Origin: Vulcanimicrobiota bacterium
GTDB taxonomy: Bacteria > Vulcanimicrobiota > Xenobia > Xenobiales > JADMJV01
Direction: 5' to 3'
NCBI GenBank assembly: GCA_019637395.1
Contig: JAHBVR010000033.1
Location: 1-43,306, forward strand
DNA: 43,306 nucleotides
Positions 8,052 to 15,411 of the stretch are shown in pieces. A model generated the notes under the pieces. It searched no databases, was not told where the DNA came from, and worked only from the letters and a program-made list of their open reading frames with translations. Made by a program: the position numbers and the translations under genes. Positions within the stretch are counted from its first letter, which is position 1. Every line of letters starts with the position of its first letter.

Positions 8052-8999
8052 TTAGGATGGCTCTTTGCCGATGGCCACTTTGAATAGCCCTTTAGAGTCG
8101 GCTACGCCTCGAGACATCCCGGGGGTATTGAAATGCATGACCCACTCGCCCTTGCGGTTGAGGGCGATGACGCCGCCCACGTCATCGGGTAGTCCGTCAG
8201 CAAAGGTTTGGCGCACCGATTCCGGCAGGCTCACGCCGGTGAGTCGAATGCGCTGGGAGATCTGGCCGGCTACCTGGTGGCGAATGAACTCTTCGCCCAC
8301 GCCGGTGCAGGAAACGGCGCAACTGCGGTCGTCGGCAAAGGTGCCTGCGCCGATTACCGGACTGTCGCCGACGCGGCCGGGGCGTTTGTTGGTCAGGCCA
8401 CCGGTGGAGGTGGCGGCGGCCAGGTGGCCCTGGCGGTCCAGGGCCACGCAGCCCACCGTTCCTTGTTTCTTGCGTAAAGCGCGGCGGGCTCGTGCGGTGA
8501 TGAAATATTCGGGATCGACGATTTCCAGGCCGCTTTCCTGGCCGAAGCGATCAGCGCCGGGACCGACCAGCAGCACGTGAGGGGTCTTTTCCACGACCCA
8601 GCGGGCCAGCGTGATGGGATTCTTGACGCGGCGCACGTCGGCCACCGAGCCGCAACGCAGGTTGGAGCCGTCCATAATGGCCGCGTCCAGCTCGGCTTCG
8701 CCGTCGGAATTGAGAGCCGCCCCTCGGCCGGCGTTGAACCAGGGGTCGTCTTCTAAAGCGCGGACGGCTTCCTCCACCACCCGCAGAGCCGAATGGCCGC
8801 CTTTCAGTTGCTCGAGCCCACGACTGAGGACCTCGGTGATACGGGCCTTGACTCCCTCGATCTCCTCAGCTTCCATCTGGGCCGGGTCGGCGCCCGCCCC
8901 TCCGTGCACCACCAGGGCGTAGGGCTGCTGAGCCCCAGCCCTTTGCTGACAAACCCAGAAGGCCAGAAGACTGATGACCCAAACAACCCACTTTTTCAT
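8052..8999 (-). CDS. Plant-type L-asparaginase / isoaspartyl peptidase (Ntn hydrolase), exported
   Basis: A 315-aa precursor of an N-terminal nucleophile hydrolase. Signatures: LVVHGGAG near the start, NAGRGAALN, and the autocleavage site QG-TVGCVALD, where T181 becomes the nucleophile of the beta subunit. TSTGGLTNKRPGRVGDSP and TGVGEEFIR match the substrate pocket region of the family. ATG 8999 gives a good signal peptide (MKKWVVWVISLLAFWVC to AGA), so the enzyme is probably periplasmic; an upstream in-frame TTG (9014) is less likely. It would hydrolyse isoaspartyl dipeptides or asparagine. It stands alone on the - strand, divergent from the transglutaminase gene. Confidence 0.9.
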   Translation of the reverse strand: MKKWVVWVISLLAFWVCQQRAGAQQPYALVVHGGAGADPAQMEAEEIEGVKARITEVLSRGLEQLKGGHSALRVVEEAVRALEDDPWFNAGRGAALNSDGEAELDAAIMDGSNLRCGSVADVRRVKNPITLARWVVEKTPHVLLVGPGADRFGQESGLEIVDPEYFITARARRALRKKQGTVGCVALDRQGHLAAATSTGGLTNKRPGRVGDSPVIGAGTFADDRSCAVSCTGVGEEFIRHQVAGQISQRIRLTGVSLPESVRQTFADGLPDDVGGVIALNRKGEWVMHFNTPGMSRGVADSKGLFKVAIGKEPS

Positions 9000-9100
9000 G
9001 AGCCAGAGATGCAAGTCGGGCCCGCAAATTCCCTGCGCATGACCAGGGCAATTTGTTGGCCGGATGGGAATTGGGGCGAGACGGTCGAACGGGGGATTCC

Positions 9101-10084
9101 ATGCGGGTCGTTCTGTTAGCTCTCTTGCTTTGGGGTCTTGCCTGGGCGCGCGGACCCGAGGCTGCTCTGGAGGTCCCCCTCCAGTATCAGCAGGACCATA
9201 ACAAATTAGCGGACTACCTGACCGGTACCGCCAATACGCCCCGCTTGAAGGCGGAGCGGATCTATAACTGGATCATCTCCAATATCAACTATGATCTTTA
9301 CATGCTGCGCTCTCCCAAGAGCGTGGGGCGCGATTGCTCGCCGGCTACGGTGCTGCAACGGCGCCAATCGGTCTGCCAGGGTTACGCCACTCTCTATGAA
9401 GCCATGGCCAAACGGGCCGGTTTGAAAGTGGAGATCGTCGTGGGAGTCGGTCGCAGTCAGGAGGGGGGTAAGGCCGAGTCGCACGCCTGGAACGCGGTGA
9501 TGCTCGATGGCGAATGGAAGTTGCTGGACTGTACCTGGGGAGCCGGGTTCGTGAACGGCAACGACTACCATCGAAGTCCCTCGGACTTCTACTTTTGCGC
9601 GGACCCGAAGGAGTTCCTGACCAGCCACTTCCCGGATGATAGCAAGTGGCAGTTAGTGGACGCGCCCATCAGCCGGGCCGATTTCGATCAGTTGAGCCCG
9701 CTCAAGGCGCCCCGCGGGGGTATGGGCACTATCATTCCGATTCACGACTACTCGGGAATTCCTGCCCCAACTCCCGGTTCCACTGAGAGTGCCGGGCTGG
9801 CCAGCCCCCGCCGCCTGGCCTCCTTCGCCTACCGCGGCGCTCGCCTGGTCAAGCCCGAACAGGGCACGCTACGCAGCGGTGGCGTGGAGTTCCACCTGGA
9901 AGTTCCACTGGCTGACCGTGTGCTGGTCACCACCGGCGGCACTGCTTACGCCCTGGTGGGCGTACCCGGTAAAATCAGCCAGTTCCGCTCGCTAGTTCCG
10001 ATCTCGCCCGGTCAGGTCAAGGTGCTGGCCGAGTTCGGCTCCAGCGGTCGTCTCGAACCTCTCCTGGAATACGAGGCCCGCTGA
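9101..10084 (+). CDS. Exported transglutaminase-like protein
   Basis: A 327-aa protein with a signal peptide (MRVVLLALLLWGLAWARG). The transglutaminase-like core has its catalytic triad in the expected order: C92 in SVCQGYATLYEAM, H128 in SHAWNAV and D143 in LLDCTWGAG. This layout matches bacterial and kyphoscoliosis-type transglutaminase-like domains, which may act as peptidases or cross-linkers. The C-terminal 120 residues form a separate beta-rich domain. ATG 9101 is chosen because of the signal peptide and the GGGGG 5 bases upstream. The same GGGGGATTCC leader precedes the phosphodiesterase gene at 5223. Probably acts in the periplasm. Confidence 0.85.
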   Translation: MRVVLLALLLWGLAWARGPEAALEVPLQYQQDHNKLADYLTGTANTPRLKAERIYNWIISNINYDLYMLRSPKSVGRDCSPATVLQRRQSVCQGYATLYEAMAKRAGLKVEIVVGVGRSQEGGKAESHAWNAVMLDGEWKLLDCTWGAGFVNGNDYHRSPSDFYFCADPKEFLTSHFPDDSKWQLVDAPISRADFDQLSPLKAPRGGMGTIIPIHDYSGIPAPTPGSTESAGLASPRRLASFAYRGARLVKPEQGTLRSGGVEFHLEVPLADRVLVTTGGTAYALVGVPGKISQFRSLVPISPGQVKVLAEFGSSGRLEPLLEYEAR

Positions 10085-10186
10085 GGGAGCTCTCGCCTTA
10101 AAGGACCGTTAAACGCCGAGGAAGCATGTTGACGGATTGGTCGGGAATTCGTAAGGATTGGCAAACTCCTGGACAAGTGGGCCGGT

Positions 10187-10192
10187 TAGAAT
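10187..10192 (+). promoter_or_regulatory. Possible -10 element for the 30-codon ORF
   Basis: TAGAAT matches the sigma-70 -10 consensus in 5 of 6 positions and lies 35 bases before the ORF start in an A/T-rich stretch. No -35 hexamer is seen at proper spacing; TTGGCA (10158-10163) is 23 bases away, which is too far. Confidence 0.3.
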
Positions 10193-10227
10193 AAATGTGT
10201 AAAACAAACAACAAACTCGGAGGGCGT

Positions 10228-10320
10228 ATGAACAATCAGAATTTTCAAGATGCTTGCCAACCTCACACCCAGTTGGCCCGTGAACTGCTGCTACTCCTGC
10301 TCGCCCAGTCCGAGCGTTAG
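10228..10320 (+). CDS. 30-aa ORF with six consecutive Leu codons, possible leader peptide
   Basis: A short ORF (30 codons plus stop) with a strong ribosome binding site, GGAGG, 5 bases before its ATG. The peptide is polar at its start (MNNQNFQDACQ) and ends in RELLLLLLAQSER. The Leu codons at 10285-10302 include CTA and CTC as well as CTG. A terminator-like hairpin follows 30 bases after the stop, and the next gene starts directly after that hairpin's T-run. This is the architecture of an attenuation leader, although the downstream gene is not a leucine gene. Alternatively it is an independent small protein with its own terminator. Confidence 0.55.
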   Translation: MNNQNFQDACQPHTQLARELLLLLLAQSER

Positions 10321-10350
10321 ATAAAAAGCATTTCTAAGACTTTCGAGAAG

Positions 10351-10376
10351 GCTCTCCGCCGAGGGGAGCTTTTTTT
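10351..10376 (+). terminator. Rho-independent terminator or attenuator hairpin overlapping a ribosome binding site
   Basis: GCTCTCC (10351-10357) pairs with GGGGAGC (10363-10369), allowing one G-T pair, with a 5-base loop and a T7 run directly after. The 3' arm contains GGGGAG, the only Shine-Dalgarno candidate for the GTG start at 10377. The hairpin could therefore both terminate transcription and mask translation initiation. Confidence 0.75.
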
Positions 10377-10877
10377 GTGTTCAAAAGACTTTCAGTAGTA
10401 TTGGCGCTGGCTGCCGCGGTGTCGGCCGAGCACAGTTATCACAGTCAGGGCCTGACCTTTCAGTTGCCCGTCGAGTTCAGCCAGCCGGCCCAAGCCGGTT
10501 TGGGCGCCGAAGAGCTGCATTTTCCCGCCGGCCGGAGCCCGGCCGAGGCCGAGATCATCACCTTCGTGGCCAAGGCCGAGCAGGTCAAAAGCATGGCCGA
10601 GGCGGGGCAGAGCATCAACCGCTATTTCGCCAGTACCTATCTGGGACTGGACTGGCAGCCCGAGCAGATCAACAAAGCCATAATCGGCGACCTGGGAGGC
10701 CGCCACCTGGTCTTTCATTCCAAGCTGGACCGACCGTGCCGCGTTGACATCTATGAGCGCGACCTCAAAGATGGTGGTTATTTTGGGATCGCCTTACGAA
10801 CCTATGAGTCGGTTGGCGAGAAGCAGCGCATCGAAATCGGCGAGAGACTGCGCAAATCGATCAAGCTCGACAAATAG
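10377..10877 (+). CDS. Small secreted protein of unknown function
   Basis: A 166-aa protein starting at GTG 10377 with a signal peptide (MFKRLSVVLALAAAVSA). The mature part begins HSYHSQGLTFQLPVEF and resembles PsbP/DcrB-type exported proteins in its plan: an LTFQLP strand early, a central GGRHLVFHSK strand and a C-terminal helix EKQRIEIGERLRKSIKL. This is a weak resemblance, so I assign no function. No other in-frame start keeps the signal peptide, which supports this start even though it lies immediately after a terminator T-run. The last 17 bases overlap the end of a convergent small gene. Confidence 0.75.
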   Translation: MFKRLSVVLALAAAVSAEHSYHSQGLTFQLPVEFSQPAQAGLGAEELHFPAGRSPAEAEIITFVAKAEQVKSMAEAGQSINRYFASTYLGLDWQPEQINKAIIGDLGGRHLVFHSKLDRPCRVDIYERDLKDGGYFGIALRTYESVGEKQRIEIGERLRKSIKLDK

Positions 10878-11055
10878 CCCGCAGGTCTGGAGCCGACGGC
10901 TGTTCCAAGGTTGGATCGCGCGGCACGAAGACGTCCCGCGGCTCCGGCCCCAAAGGTGAAATGTCGGCCTGGGAGATAAACAGCTCGGGCCGTACCGTGA
11001 GCGTCTGGGTCGGTTGATTTTGCTGCAGGTTGCGGCGAAATTGAGCGTTGAGCAT
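10861..11055 (-). CDS. 64-aa hypothetical protein
   Basis: A 64-aa protein beginning MLNAQFRRNLQQNQPTQ, with no signal peptide or membrane segment and a Pro-rich second half. ATG 11055 is preceded at 8 bases by GGGGGA, a good ribosome binding site; the longer frame to 11160 lacks this support. The TTAAACGGGT motif 69 bases upstream is also found upstream of the LysM-protein gene. The 3' end overlaps that of the convergent secreted-protein gene by 17 bases. Not recognised. Confidence 0.5.
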   Translation of the reverse strand: MLNAQFRRNLQQNQPTQTLTVRPELFISQADISPLGPEPRDVFVPRDPTLEQPSAPDLRAICRA

Positions 11056-11156
11056 GGATAGATTCCCCCTGTGATTGCCCGTTGTCGTGCAGGGCTTTAT
11101 TGCCATGGTTTTACGCCCTGGATTTAAACGGGTTATGACCGGAATGTTGCTACTTC

Positions 11157-13076
11157 TCACCTGGGCTTCGGTTGGGGTTTGCCATCCAGGTGGATGATGA
11201 CTTCATCTTTGTTGGGCAGGATATCCAGGAAGGTGGGGACCTTGTTAGACTCGCCGGTGAGGAAGCTCTTGATCGGTCCCCAGTGCTCGTAGACGGTGAC
11301 GCCGACCGTGCCGGCCACGCCGATGGCTCCCAGAATGGGAGGAGCTTCCGGCCCGAGCAGGGCGCTCACCACCATCAGTCCGCCCAGGCCGATTTTCATC
11401 GTGCCCACGCGTACTTTCTTGTCGGCTTGCTTATCGAGCTGGTCCATTACCTTCATGACCTTGTCGTAGTCATCCTGGACGGCCACGCGGTCGGCTCCGG
11501 TCATCACCTGGGACCAGCGTTCCATGCTGTTTTCGGTGACGGCGCGGGCGCCCTGAATGAGGGCCCGGTCGCCCTTGCCTTCCTTGATGTTCATCACGCC
11601 GTTGACGATTTCCAGGGCCCCGCCGACACCGGCCAGCACGCGGGCCAGGTTGGCGGATTTCATGGCCTTGCCGCCGGTACGGATGGCGTTGTCCTTGGCG
11701 GCGTTGGCTTGAGCGGCGAAGTTCTGGGCGTCCTGGGCCAGTGAAGCGGCCTGGGCCAGATTGCCCGCGGCCGCTTGCGCCTGGGCAGCGGCTTTGGCGG
11801 CCAGCGCGGCCGCGCCCAAAGCGCGAGCGCTGTTGGCCATGTTGATGGCGGTCGCTTCCAGGCCGAGGGCGGTGACCGTTTTGGCACCAGCCGAGGTGGT
11901 GGCCAGCAGGGTACCCGCCTGCATAAAGCCGGTGTTCTGGTGGTCGTCGGTGAGCAGGCGCGGGTTGGCTGCCGCGTACTGCAGCACTTCGGCCACAATC
12001 GGGTGTTTCTGCTCGAAGCCCGGCTCCACTTGTTCCAACTGAGACATCACGTCCTGATAGCGAGCTTTGGCTTCGTCCAGCAGTCTCTGATCGTTTACAT
12101 TCATGCGGTCGCGGTCTTTGCCGCCCAGGAAGGTGGTGCCGTCGCGAATGATGGTGGCGTCCCGGAGGCCTTTTTTGCCGTCGATGTTGATGATGGTGCC
12201 GCTCTCGGAGCGGGTGCTGGTGGTCTCGCCGGCCGAGCTGATGGTGGTGAGGGAGCCGTCCGCTTTCAAAGAGGAGCCGGCAAAGGCGCGGTTGTTCTCG
12301 ATGACGCGAATCTCGCCCTCGGAGCGCATGATGTTGATGTCGGCCTTGCCCGCGCGCTGGATGCGTGTGAACATGCCGTCCTGGCGGATGGTATAGCGAT
12401 CTTTCTGGGTGGTTACCGAGATGCTGCCGTCGTTCATCCGCTCGAAGACGGTCTTGCCGTGCGGGCCGGTGAGGGTGGTCTTGGCGCCCGACTCCGAGTA
12501 TATCTCACGCTTGGTGGAAGACTCGGAGAATTGGACGGTACCGCCGAAGCGCTCGATCGACTGGCCTTTGACTCCCATATCGACGCGCTGGAAGTCACTG
12601 GCTTCGACGTTCCAGTCATAGGCCAGGTAGGGCACCACCGACAGGTTGCCGTGAGTGTCCTGGAAGAGGCCGTTGCCCAGGTCGAGACCGACCTGGCTAT
12701 AGTCTTTGGGGTCGACATCGCGGTTAATGCCGCGTTTGCCGGCGTTGAAGATGTCCAGGCGGGGCGTGTTGTTGGGCAGCACGATGACGTTCAGGCCATT
12801 GCTGGGTTTGGGCTGCATCTGCACCAGGGCGGATACGGCCGCGTGGGCTGAGGGAGCCAATCCGGTGAAGGCCGAGACGGCCAGGCTGGTGCCGATGACA
12901 GCTTTGGTCAGCCGGCTGGTGCCGGCTTGACGAGTGGGTTTGCTGGCCTGGATTTCCTGGGTATCGCCGCTGGGAGTGAAGCCGTCTTGGGGCTGGGCTT
13001 CTCTGGCGGCAGGGGGACGGTTGACGGGGGAGAGGCGGCTAAAAGCGCGGCCTTCGTTGATGGAAGCGAGCGTCAT
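11157..13076 (-). CDS. Large envelope-associated protein with beta-repeat, Ala-rich helical and hydrophobic regions
   Basis: A 639-aa protein of unknown function. Residues 1-55 are polar; a hydrophobic segment (about 57-79) ends in SAHA-A, like a signal peptidase site, so the export signal would sit unusually far from the N-terminus. Residues about 180-300 are short beta repeats (GPHGKTV, ISVTTQKDRYTI). Residues about 400-470 are extremely Ala-rich with helical periodicity. Gly/Ala-rich hydrophobic stretches follow (about 480-495 and 565-600). The tail is charged and ends KPQPKPR. Part of the beta repeat resembles the protein at 37540-38241. It lies 18 bases downstream of the LysM gene, presumably in one transcript. 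Confidence 0.7.
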   Translation of the reverse strand: MTLASINEGRAFSRLSPVNRPPAAREAQPQDGFTPSGDTQEIQASKPTRQAGTSRLTKAVIGTSLAVSAFTGLAPSAHAAVSALVQMQPKPSNGLNVIVLPNNTPRLDIFNAGKRGINRDVDPKDYSQVGLDLGNGLFQDTHGNLSVVPYLAYDWNVEASDFQRVDMGVKGQSIERFGGTVQFSESSTKREIYSESGAKTTLTGPHGKTVFERMNDGSISVTTQKDRYTIRQDGMFTRIQRAGKADINIMRSEGEIRVIENNRAFAGSSLKADGSLTTISSAGETTSTRSESGTIINIDGKKGLRDATIIRDGTTFLGGKDRDRMNVNDQRLLDEAKARYQDVMSQLEQVEPGFEQKHPIVAEVLQYAAANPRLLTDDHQNTGFMQAGTLLATTSAGAKTVTALGLEATAINMANSARALGAAALAAKAAAQAQAAAGNLAQAASLAQDAQNFAAQANAAKDNAIRTGGKAMKSANLARVLAGVGGALEIVNGVMNIKEGKGDRALIQGARAVTENSMERWSQVMTGADRVAVQDDYDKVMKVMDQLDKQADKKVRVGTMKIGLGGLMVVSALLGPEAPPILGAIGVAGTVGVTVYEHWGPIKSFLTGESNKVPTFLDILPNKDEVIIHLDGKPQPKPR

Positions 13077-13094
13077 CTTACGTAAAACTCCTTA

Positions 13095-14186
13095 CTATTT
13101 CTGGCTGGCGGCCTGGCGCTGAGCGAGCAGACGGGCTTTGATGGTGGCCTCGTCGATCTGGTGGTTGACGAACTGGTCGTAGAACTGACCACCCTGTTCG
13201 TTCTGTTGGGCCCGGAAGCGGGCGGCGGGGTCGGGGGAATCGCCACCGGCGAAGGTGACTTTGGCTTTATCATCCGCCAGGAAGCGGGCGTACATCGAAC
13301 CGTATTGCTGCTGCACCTGAGAGAGCTCCACCATTTGCTCCGGCTTGAAGCCGTCTTTGGCATACTGCGAGCGCAGTTCGGTGTACTGGTTGGCGGTGGC
13401 GTTAAGAGCCATGAATTCGTTGCGGTTGAACTTGCCGTCGGTGACGCCCTTCATCAGCATGTTGACTTCCGAAGCTTCGGCGGCGGCGATGCTGGCCGGG
13501 TCGGTGCCGGGTTCGCTGGAGGGAGCCGGAGGATTCTCGGCGGCCGGAGTGGCCGGTTGATTTGCCTGCGGGGGCTGGGCGGGGGCTTCAGGCTTGTCCT
13601 TTTTGCCGAACCAGAGGAAGCGGTGGCGCTTCTTGGGCTTGGCCGAGGCCGGCTCTTCGGCCTGGGGGGCCTCGGGCTTGGACTCTTCGGCCACCGGCGG
13701 CTTGGGGGCCTCGGACCCGGGCTCTTCCCCCACGGGTTCAGGAGCTTCCGGCTTGGGCTGCTCGACGACCGGCTTGGGAACTTCGGCCTTAGCCTCGGGC
13801 TTATCTTTGACCGGGACCATCAGGCCCTTTTGTCCGGGGCGGATGAGGTTGGGGTCTTTCAAGCCGTTGGCGGCGGCCACGCGCTGAATGAGGCTCTGGC
13901 CGTTCTTGTCTTTCTTGTAAATCTCGTTGGAAGAATATCCCTGGTTGCGCAGGATGTGTTCAATGGAGTCGTTCGGCCCTTTGCGCCAGCGGTCCACGGT
14001 CACACGGGTGAAGTCGTCGGCGAAGCCCTCGTAGGGATTAACGTCTCCGTTCATCTGGACGCGATCAGCGCGGGGAGCCGCGGCCGGCTGGGCCACGGGA
14101 GCGGCTGGTCTGGCCGCGGGTTGGGGAACAACTCTAGGATGACCGCCAGCAACTTCTTGCTGGGGAGCGAACGCGATGGTATTCAA
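13095..14186 (-). CDS. LysM-like domain protein with Pro/Glu-rich linker
   Basis: A 363-aa protein. Residues about 55-110 form a LysM-like unit (DSIEHILRNQGYSSNEIYKK, then NLIRPGQKGLMVP), suggesting binding to peptidoglycan or another glycan. Residues about 110-220 are a low-complexity linker rich in KPEAP repeats, including a basic KPKKRHRFLWFGKK segment. The C-terminal 130 residues are helical and polar. The start is TTG at 14186, preceded by AGGAGG 4 bases upstream; no other start fits. No signal peptide is seen. An ADRVQMNGD segment near residue 42 resembles motifs in other small proteins of the window. Likely envelope-related. Confidence 0.75.
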   Translation of the reverse strand: MNTIAFAPQQEVAGGHPRVVPQPAARPAAPVAQPAAAPRADRVQMNGDVNPYEGFADDFTRVTVDRWRKGPNDSIEHILRNQGYSSNEIYKKDKNGQSLIQRVAAANGLKDPNLIRPGQKGLMVPVKDKPEAKAEVPKPVVEQPKPEAPEPVGEEPGSEAPKPPVAEESKPEAPQAEEPASAKPKKRHRFLWFGKKDKPEAPAQPPQANQPATPAAENPPAPSSEPGTDPASIAAAEASEVNMLMKGVTDGKFNRNEFMALNATANQYTELRSQYAKDGFKPEQMVELSQVQQQYGSMYARFLADDKAKVTFAGGDSPDPAARFRAQQNEQGGQFYDQFVNHQIDEATIKARLLAQRQAASQK

Positions 14187-14261
14187 TTGCCCTCCTAAAG
14201 ACTCAGCCCCATTCGATGTATGTTTGTAAGCTGGCCTTGAGGAGAATTTACCGGGTCGCCC

Positions 14262-14271
14262 TTAAACGGGT
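14262..14271 (-). promoter_or_regulatory. Shared upstream motif (ACCCGTTTAA on - strand)
   Basis: The 10-mer lies 76 bases upstream of the LysM gene start and is followed by GGGCG. The identical 10-mer at 11124-11133 lies 69 bases upstream of the 64-aa gene, also followed by GGGCG after 5 bases. It is a candidate promoter part or regulator site; two copies are too few to define it. Confidence 0.3.
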
Positions 14272-14282
14272 CTGAAGAAATT

Positions 14283-14612
14283 TTACGATTTTCTCCTTTT
14301 TCGTTCCAACGCGATCAAGCGCAGGTCGGTGTTGATTTGCGAGGTCTCCAGGTTGGTGACGCGGCCACGCAGGTTGCCGGTCTCACGGTTGAACTCGGAG
14401 ACGCGCTCGGCCACCAGGCGCATGGTGTCCTCCAGGCTTTCGAAGCGCAGATGGAGGCCGCGAATTTCGTCCTTGAACTCCTGGTGGAATTCGTCCAGGC
14501 GGCATTCGAGCTTGTCAAAGCGGCGATCATGCTCGTCGAAGCGACGGTCGTGCTCTTTCAAGTGATTGGTGTGCTCACTGAGCTGGCGTTGGATTTCGGC
14601 GTAGTGGTCCAT
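14283..14612 (-). CDS. Coiled-coil protein
   Basis: A 109-aa, highly charged protein with continuous heptad periodicity. It includes a tandem EHDRRFD-EHDRRFD repeat near residue 20, then LECRLDEFHQEFKDEI and a long helix through residue 105. There is no signal peptide or hydrophobic segment. GAGGAA 5 bases before ATG 14612 supports the start. Probably oligomerises as a coiled coil in the cytoplasm. Function unknown. Confidence 0.7.
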   Translation of the reverse strand: MDHYAEIQRQLSEHTNHLKEHDRRFDEHDRRFDKLECRLDEFHQEFKDEIRGLHLRFESLEDTMRLVAERVSEFNRETGNLRGRVTNLETSQINTDLRLIALERKRRKS

Positions 14613-14705
14613 GAAAAGTTCCTCGCTTTCTCGTTCTCTGCAGCCAGTATAAGTCCGCTCAAGACCCGGGTGGTGAACTCAGCATGTCCAAAGTTATGCG
14701 TTTTG

Positions 14706-15218
14706 TTAAAGTCCGCGGACGTCCAGGAAGGTGCCGGCCGAATCGTTGGTTTCGACTTTATCGAGCTCTTCCATGAGAATGGCGCAAGCGCCGCAACCGA
14801 TTTTGAAGAAGTCGGTGAGCAAATCATCAGCCTGGGCGAAATCGGCGTCGCTACCCGTTTCCAAGCATTGGTCCAGGCACTGCAGAGCTTCTTCCAGCCG
14901 ATCGAGGGCCTGGTCCAGTTCGGCCACACCGGTTTGGTAGCGCCCCTTGAGCTCGAGGGGCAGTCCGTCCACCAGTCTGGTCTGCGCGTCGCCCCGCCAG
15001 CGTTGTTGGAAATTAAGCCCCAACTCCGCGAAGCGACCGTAGATTTCGGCGAATTGTTCAAGGTCGAGCTGGCCTGCCTGACTCCGGCGCAGGGCTTGTT
15101 GCAGTTGGGCCACGTGGTTGCAGCGCACATAAGGCGGAAAGACGGCAAATGGCTGCCGGCAGCTCGAACATTGCTCGACTTCGCCTGTTTGTTCCTGGCC
15201 GCACTGCAGACAGATCAT
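14706..15218 (-). CDS. Zinc-ribbon helical protein
   Basis: A 170-aa protein starting with a zinc-ribbon knuckle pair, C3-x2-C6 and C17-x2-C20 (MICLQCGQ, EQCSSCRQ). A long helical region follows in which Leu and Gln/Glu alternate, with a late GCGAC motif. ATG 15218 overlaps the stop of the upstream 55-aa gene as ATGA, and GGAGG lies 10 bases upstream. The longer frame to 15431 is discarded because its extension is shadow-like. Function unknown. It is the last gene of a - strand operon that begins with the secreted protein at 17176. Confidence 0.65.
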   Translation of the reverse strand: MICLQCGQEQTGEVEQCSSCRQPFAVFPPYVRCNHVAQLQQALRRSQAGQLDLEQFAEIYGRFAELGLNFQQRWRGDAQTRLVDGLPLELKGRYQTGVAELDQALDRLEEALQCLDQCLETGSDADFAQADDLLTDFFKIGCGACAILMEELDKVETNDSAGTFLDVRGL

Positions 15219-15382
15219 GGAACGTCGACCTCCATCCCCACCAGTTGATTCAGCCATTCGTCCACCAATTGGCGGATTTTCTCGCGCTGCTGGGCCGGAG
15301 AACGGCGCGCCGGAGCTTCCTGCTCGCCGATCAGCTTCTGGAAATCCGCCAGCAGGTCGCGCAGAGCATGGGAATCCAACAT
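15215..15382 (-). CDS. 55-aa helical protein
   Basis: A short gene between the phosphoesterase and the zinc-ribbon gene, starting at ATG 15382. The product (MLDSHALRDLLADFQKLIGE, then a polar stretch, then IRQLVDEWLNQLVGMEVDVP) has two amphipathic helices joined by a Pro/Arg hinge. Its TGA overlaps the next gene's ATG, which strongly suggests translational coupling. It starts 30 bases after the phosphoesterase stop. No function is recognised; a small partner of the zinc-ribbon protein is possible. Confidence 0.6.
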   Translation of the reverse strand: MLDSHALRDLLADFQKLIGEQEAPARRSPAQQREKIRQLVDEWLNQLVGMEVDVP

Positions 15383-15411
15383 GGGCCAACCGTTCGGTTT
15401 GTGGGCAGCCC

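Noticed and set aside
7252-8055. + strand frame rich in Val/Ala opposite the Gly/Tyr/Asn-rich protein
   Set aside because: The valine run is the complement of Asn/Tyr codons; the - strand has a proper signal peptide.
10228-10376. Classical leucine-operon attenuator (leuL type)
   Set aside because: The Leu run and terminator are there, but no leucine biosynthesis gene follows; kept as an attenuator-like finding with unknown signal.
13161-14198. 345-codon + strand frame opposite the LysM gene
   Set aside because: Leu/Gly-rich shadow without motifs; the LysM-like domain and the strong AGGAGG are on the - strand.
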